From positions 307,596 through 371,595 of the forward strand of contig NZ_JAKNQY010000003.1 of the NCBI RefSeq assembly GCF_024494355.1: 64,000 nt of DNA, read 5' to 3'. Position numbers and translations under genes: made by a program. The notes beneath the pieces are model-generated. The model searched no databases. It saw only the letters and a list, made by a program, of their open reading frames with translations, and had not been told where the DNA came from. The stretch's first letter is position 1. The number at the start of each line of letters is the position of its first letter. This DNA is from Pseudomonas sp. Q11 (GTDB taxonomy: Bacteria > Pseudomonadota > Gammaproteobacteria > Pseudomonadales > Pseudomonadaceae). This document shows positions 62,667-64,000 of the stretch, one piece after another.

Positions 62667-63695
62667 CTAACGAAATGTTTTTGACGATGCAAACTGCTTT
62701 AGCGAGTCGAACATCTTTTGCTCGTAAACTCCAGGAGAGAATGGCACAGAGTTCGAAGCATAAACTTCGCCACGAACATCGGACACAAATATTTTAGCAG
62801 GAGAAGCGTTACCCAAAAACGACTTAAAACGCTCCCTGTCGGCGGCAGTCATAGATTGAATCTCATCTGACTCAAACTTAATAACTTTATAAGACTGAGA
62901 TTGCAAAGTAGCAGCTTCAGGAGAGCTGTCGTACCCACTCATTTTCATTGGGAAGTCCAGATAGTTCCCCTCCCCCAAATTCGCCCTAAAAAGAGCCTGG
63001 GGCTTAAGGGAAGTTGCGCCACTACCTTGATTCCCGACGGCACAGGTAACGACAAGCTTAGTTCTACTTGGCATAACAACCGACTTAAACTCCGACCATT
63101 GCTTACTTGCTTCCTTGTACTTGGAAAGCATACTATCTCTTTCCTTTCTTTTGGCCTCGAGCATTTCATTCACCCTAGACTTTAATTTTTCCAACATTTG
63201 ACTCCCTGTTATTTCAGGAGCTTCCTTGGCAGATCGTGCGGAGCTCAGCAAAAACAAACTTCTCGGAAGCCCAGTAAGTTCATCATCTAGAGCATTTAAG
63301 CGCGCTTCAATTTCTTTGGCGTTTGCGCCAGAAATCGCGGCCCCAAGATTTTTTTCTGCCCTATCAATTTCTGTCGTAGCTGTAGCTATTTTGTTTTTAT
63401 AGATTAGAAGTAAACGCTCTATTTCATCTGGGGAGTGTTCTCTACTAGCCCCGCTCAAGGATATGAAATCTTCATCTCCAACGAGAAATTTTAAAGCAGA
63501 AAGCTCCGGGAATTTTATGAGATCAACAGGCTGCGAGCTTGTAGCGCTAACCGCAGTGACTTCCAAGACCACATCTGGAGATTTAAAATCATGAAACTGA
63601 CCAAGAAACACAAAAAAAACAACCACCACGCTCGCAAAAAATTGCCAAGTACCAATAAAAAAACTTTTCACCCAGCTCAGTCTAGATACAATCAT
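62667..63695 (-). CDS. hypothetical single-TM protein with coiled coil
   Basis: The 342-residue product has one N-terminal TM helix (FFASVVVVFFVFLGQF, about residues 15-31) and a charged helical middle with coiled-coil character (ERLLLIYKNKIATATTEIDRA, LEKLKSRVNEMLEAKRKERD). The C-terminal globular domain has alternating strands (TKLVVTCAVGNQGSGATSLK). ATG 63695 is chosen because GGAG lies 6 nt upstream; ATG 63707 has none. AT-rich DNA suggests recent acquisition. No family recognised. Confidence 0.75.
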   Translation of the reverse strand: MIVSRLSWVKSFFIGTWQFFASVVVVFFVFLGQFHDFKSPDVVLEVTAVSATSSQPVDLIKFPELSALKFLVGDEDFISLSGASREHSPDEIERLLLIYKNKIATATTEIDRAEKNLGAAISGANAKEIEARLNALDDELTGLPRSLFLLSSARSAKEAPEITGSQMLEKLKSRVNEMLEAKRKERDSMLSKYKEASKQWSEFKSVVMPSRTKLVVTCAVGNQGSGATSLKPQALFRANLGEGNYLDFPMKMSGYDSSPEAATLQSQSYKVIKFESDEIQSMTAADRERFKSFLGNASPAKIFVSDVRGEVYASNSVPFSPGVYEQKMFDSLKQFASSKTFR

Positions 63696-63888
63696 CACTA
63701 ACTCCATAGAACACTATAGATACAATGATATCATATTGACATCAAGCCATTAAAATATCAACTCCTCTTTAGACCGAGGAACTGGATGCGAACCCGAAAG
63801 GCAATTGTTTAAAATCGTATGAAAAATCATAGATATATCGAAATATCAGAAGAGTACCTTTCGCAAGGAATTTCGGGGACAGAATTTC

Positions 63889-63949
63889 GGGGACAGGCCA
63901 TGATTTCATGGCTTAAATTAATAAGCTAAATTAATTTTGGTCTGTCCCT
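63889..63949. repeat. inverted-repeat element GGGGACAGACCACGA (copy 3, degenerate, nested)
   Basis: GGGGACAGGCCATGATT (63889) pairs with AATTTTGGTCTGTCCC (to about 63947). An extra TTTCGGGGACAGAATTTCGG on the left and GGATCCCCGAATTTT on the right show an outer, older copy. It is just upstream of the AT-rich gene pair; 63708-63888 holds no gene and is very AT-rich. Confidence 0.75.
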
Positions 63950-64000
63950 GACGGATCCCCGAATTTTCTTACGCAAAATCAAGAAGTTGGAATATTGAAG

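Overview
The window is chromosomal DNA from a fluorescent Pseudomonas, most likely of the P. fluorescens group. The gene order matches the Pseudomonas core chromosome as I recall it: hut locus; glnA to ntrBC; trmL-secB-grx-gpmI-envC-ctpA; hisBHAF; mutY-yggX; and a HisPJQM-type transporter. The genes are GC-rich with Pseudomonas-like codon use. The intergenic regions hold many REP/REPIN elements of the GTGGGAGCGAGC...GCTCGCTCCCAC type that is typical of this group.

Layout. 1-6.8 kb: part of the histidine-utilisation (hut) locus (periplasmic binding protein, NCS1 permease, hutU, hutD, hutC, divergent hutF), with two HutC-type operators. 6.9-20.3 kb: housekeeping and envelope genes (lipocalin, small lipoprotein, PctA-type amino-acid chemoreceptor, DUF924, fbp, DUF3999/DUF2339 pair, glgP, YkgJ). 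20.4-24 kb: typA and thiI. 24-31 kb: the nitrogen-control block, glnA, secreted chorismate-mutase-like protein, two DUF4124 proteins, ntrB, ntrC, and a triple-repeat small RNA that matches nrsZ. 31-38.6 kb: trmL, secB, grxC, rhodanese, gpmI, envC, ctpA and a divergent polysaccharide deacetylase. 38.8-42.8 kb: an orphan binding protein and the histidine biosynthesis run hisB-hisH-DUF2164-hisA-hisF. 43-49.1 kb: OFA-type MFS transporter, PanZ-like acetyltransferase, AsmA, mutY and yggX. 49.2-54.1 kb: tRNA-Phe, then an accessory-looking stretch with two paralogous small basic-tailed proteins flanking an internally deleted DUF1016 gene and the bphO-bphP phytochrome operon. 54.4-58.7 kb: polar amino-acid ABC transporter operon fused by overlap to a methyltransferase gene. 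59-60 kb: FkbM methyltransferase and tRNA-Thr. 60-64 kb: a decayed accessory region with toxin-antitoxin remnants, three copies of a 'GGGGACAGACCACGA' inverted repeat, and two AT-rich membrane-protein genes of unknown function.

The regulatory theme is nitrogen. I find good sigma-54 (-24/-12) promoter matches before hutU, glnA, ntrBC and the nrsZ-like RNA, with NtrC-type sites upstream of the last three. HutC (repressor), HutU and HutF handle histidine/urocanate breakdown. NtrBC and GlnA assimilate the released ammonia, and the small RNA would extend NtrC control to post-transcriptional targets. The most unusual items are the DUF1016 gene that lost its nuclease domain in frame, the recurrent use of repeat elements as stop codons, and the AT-rich module at the right edge. 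No CRISPR array, prophage or complete insertion sequence was seen.
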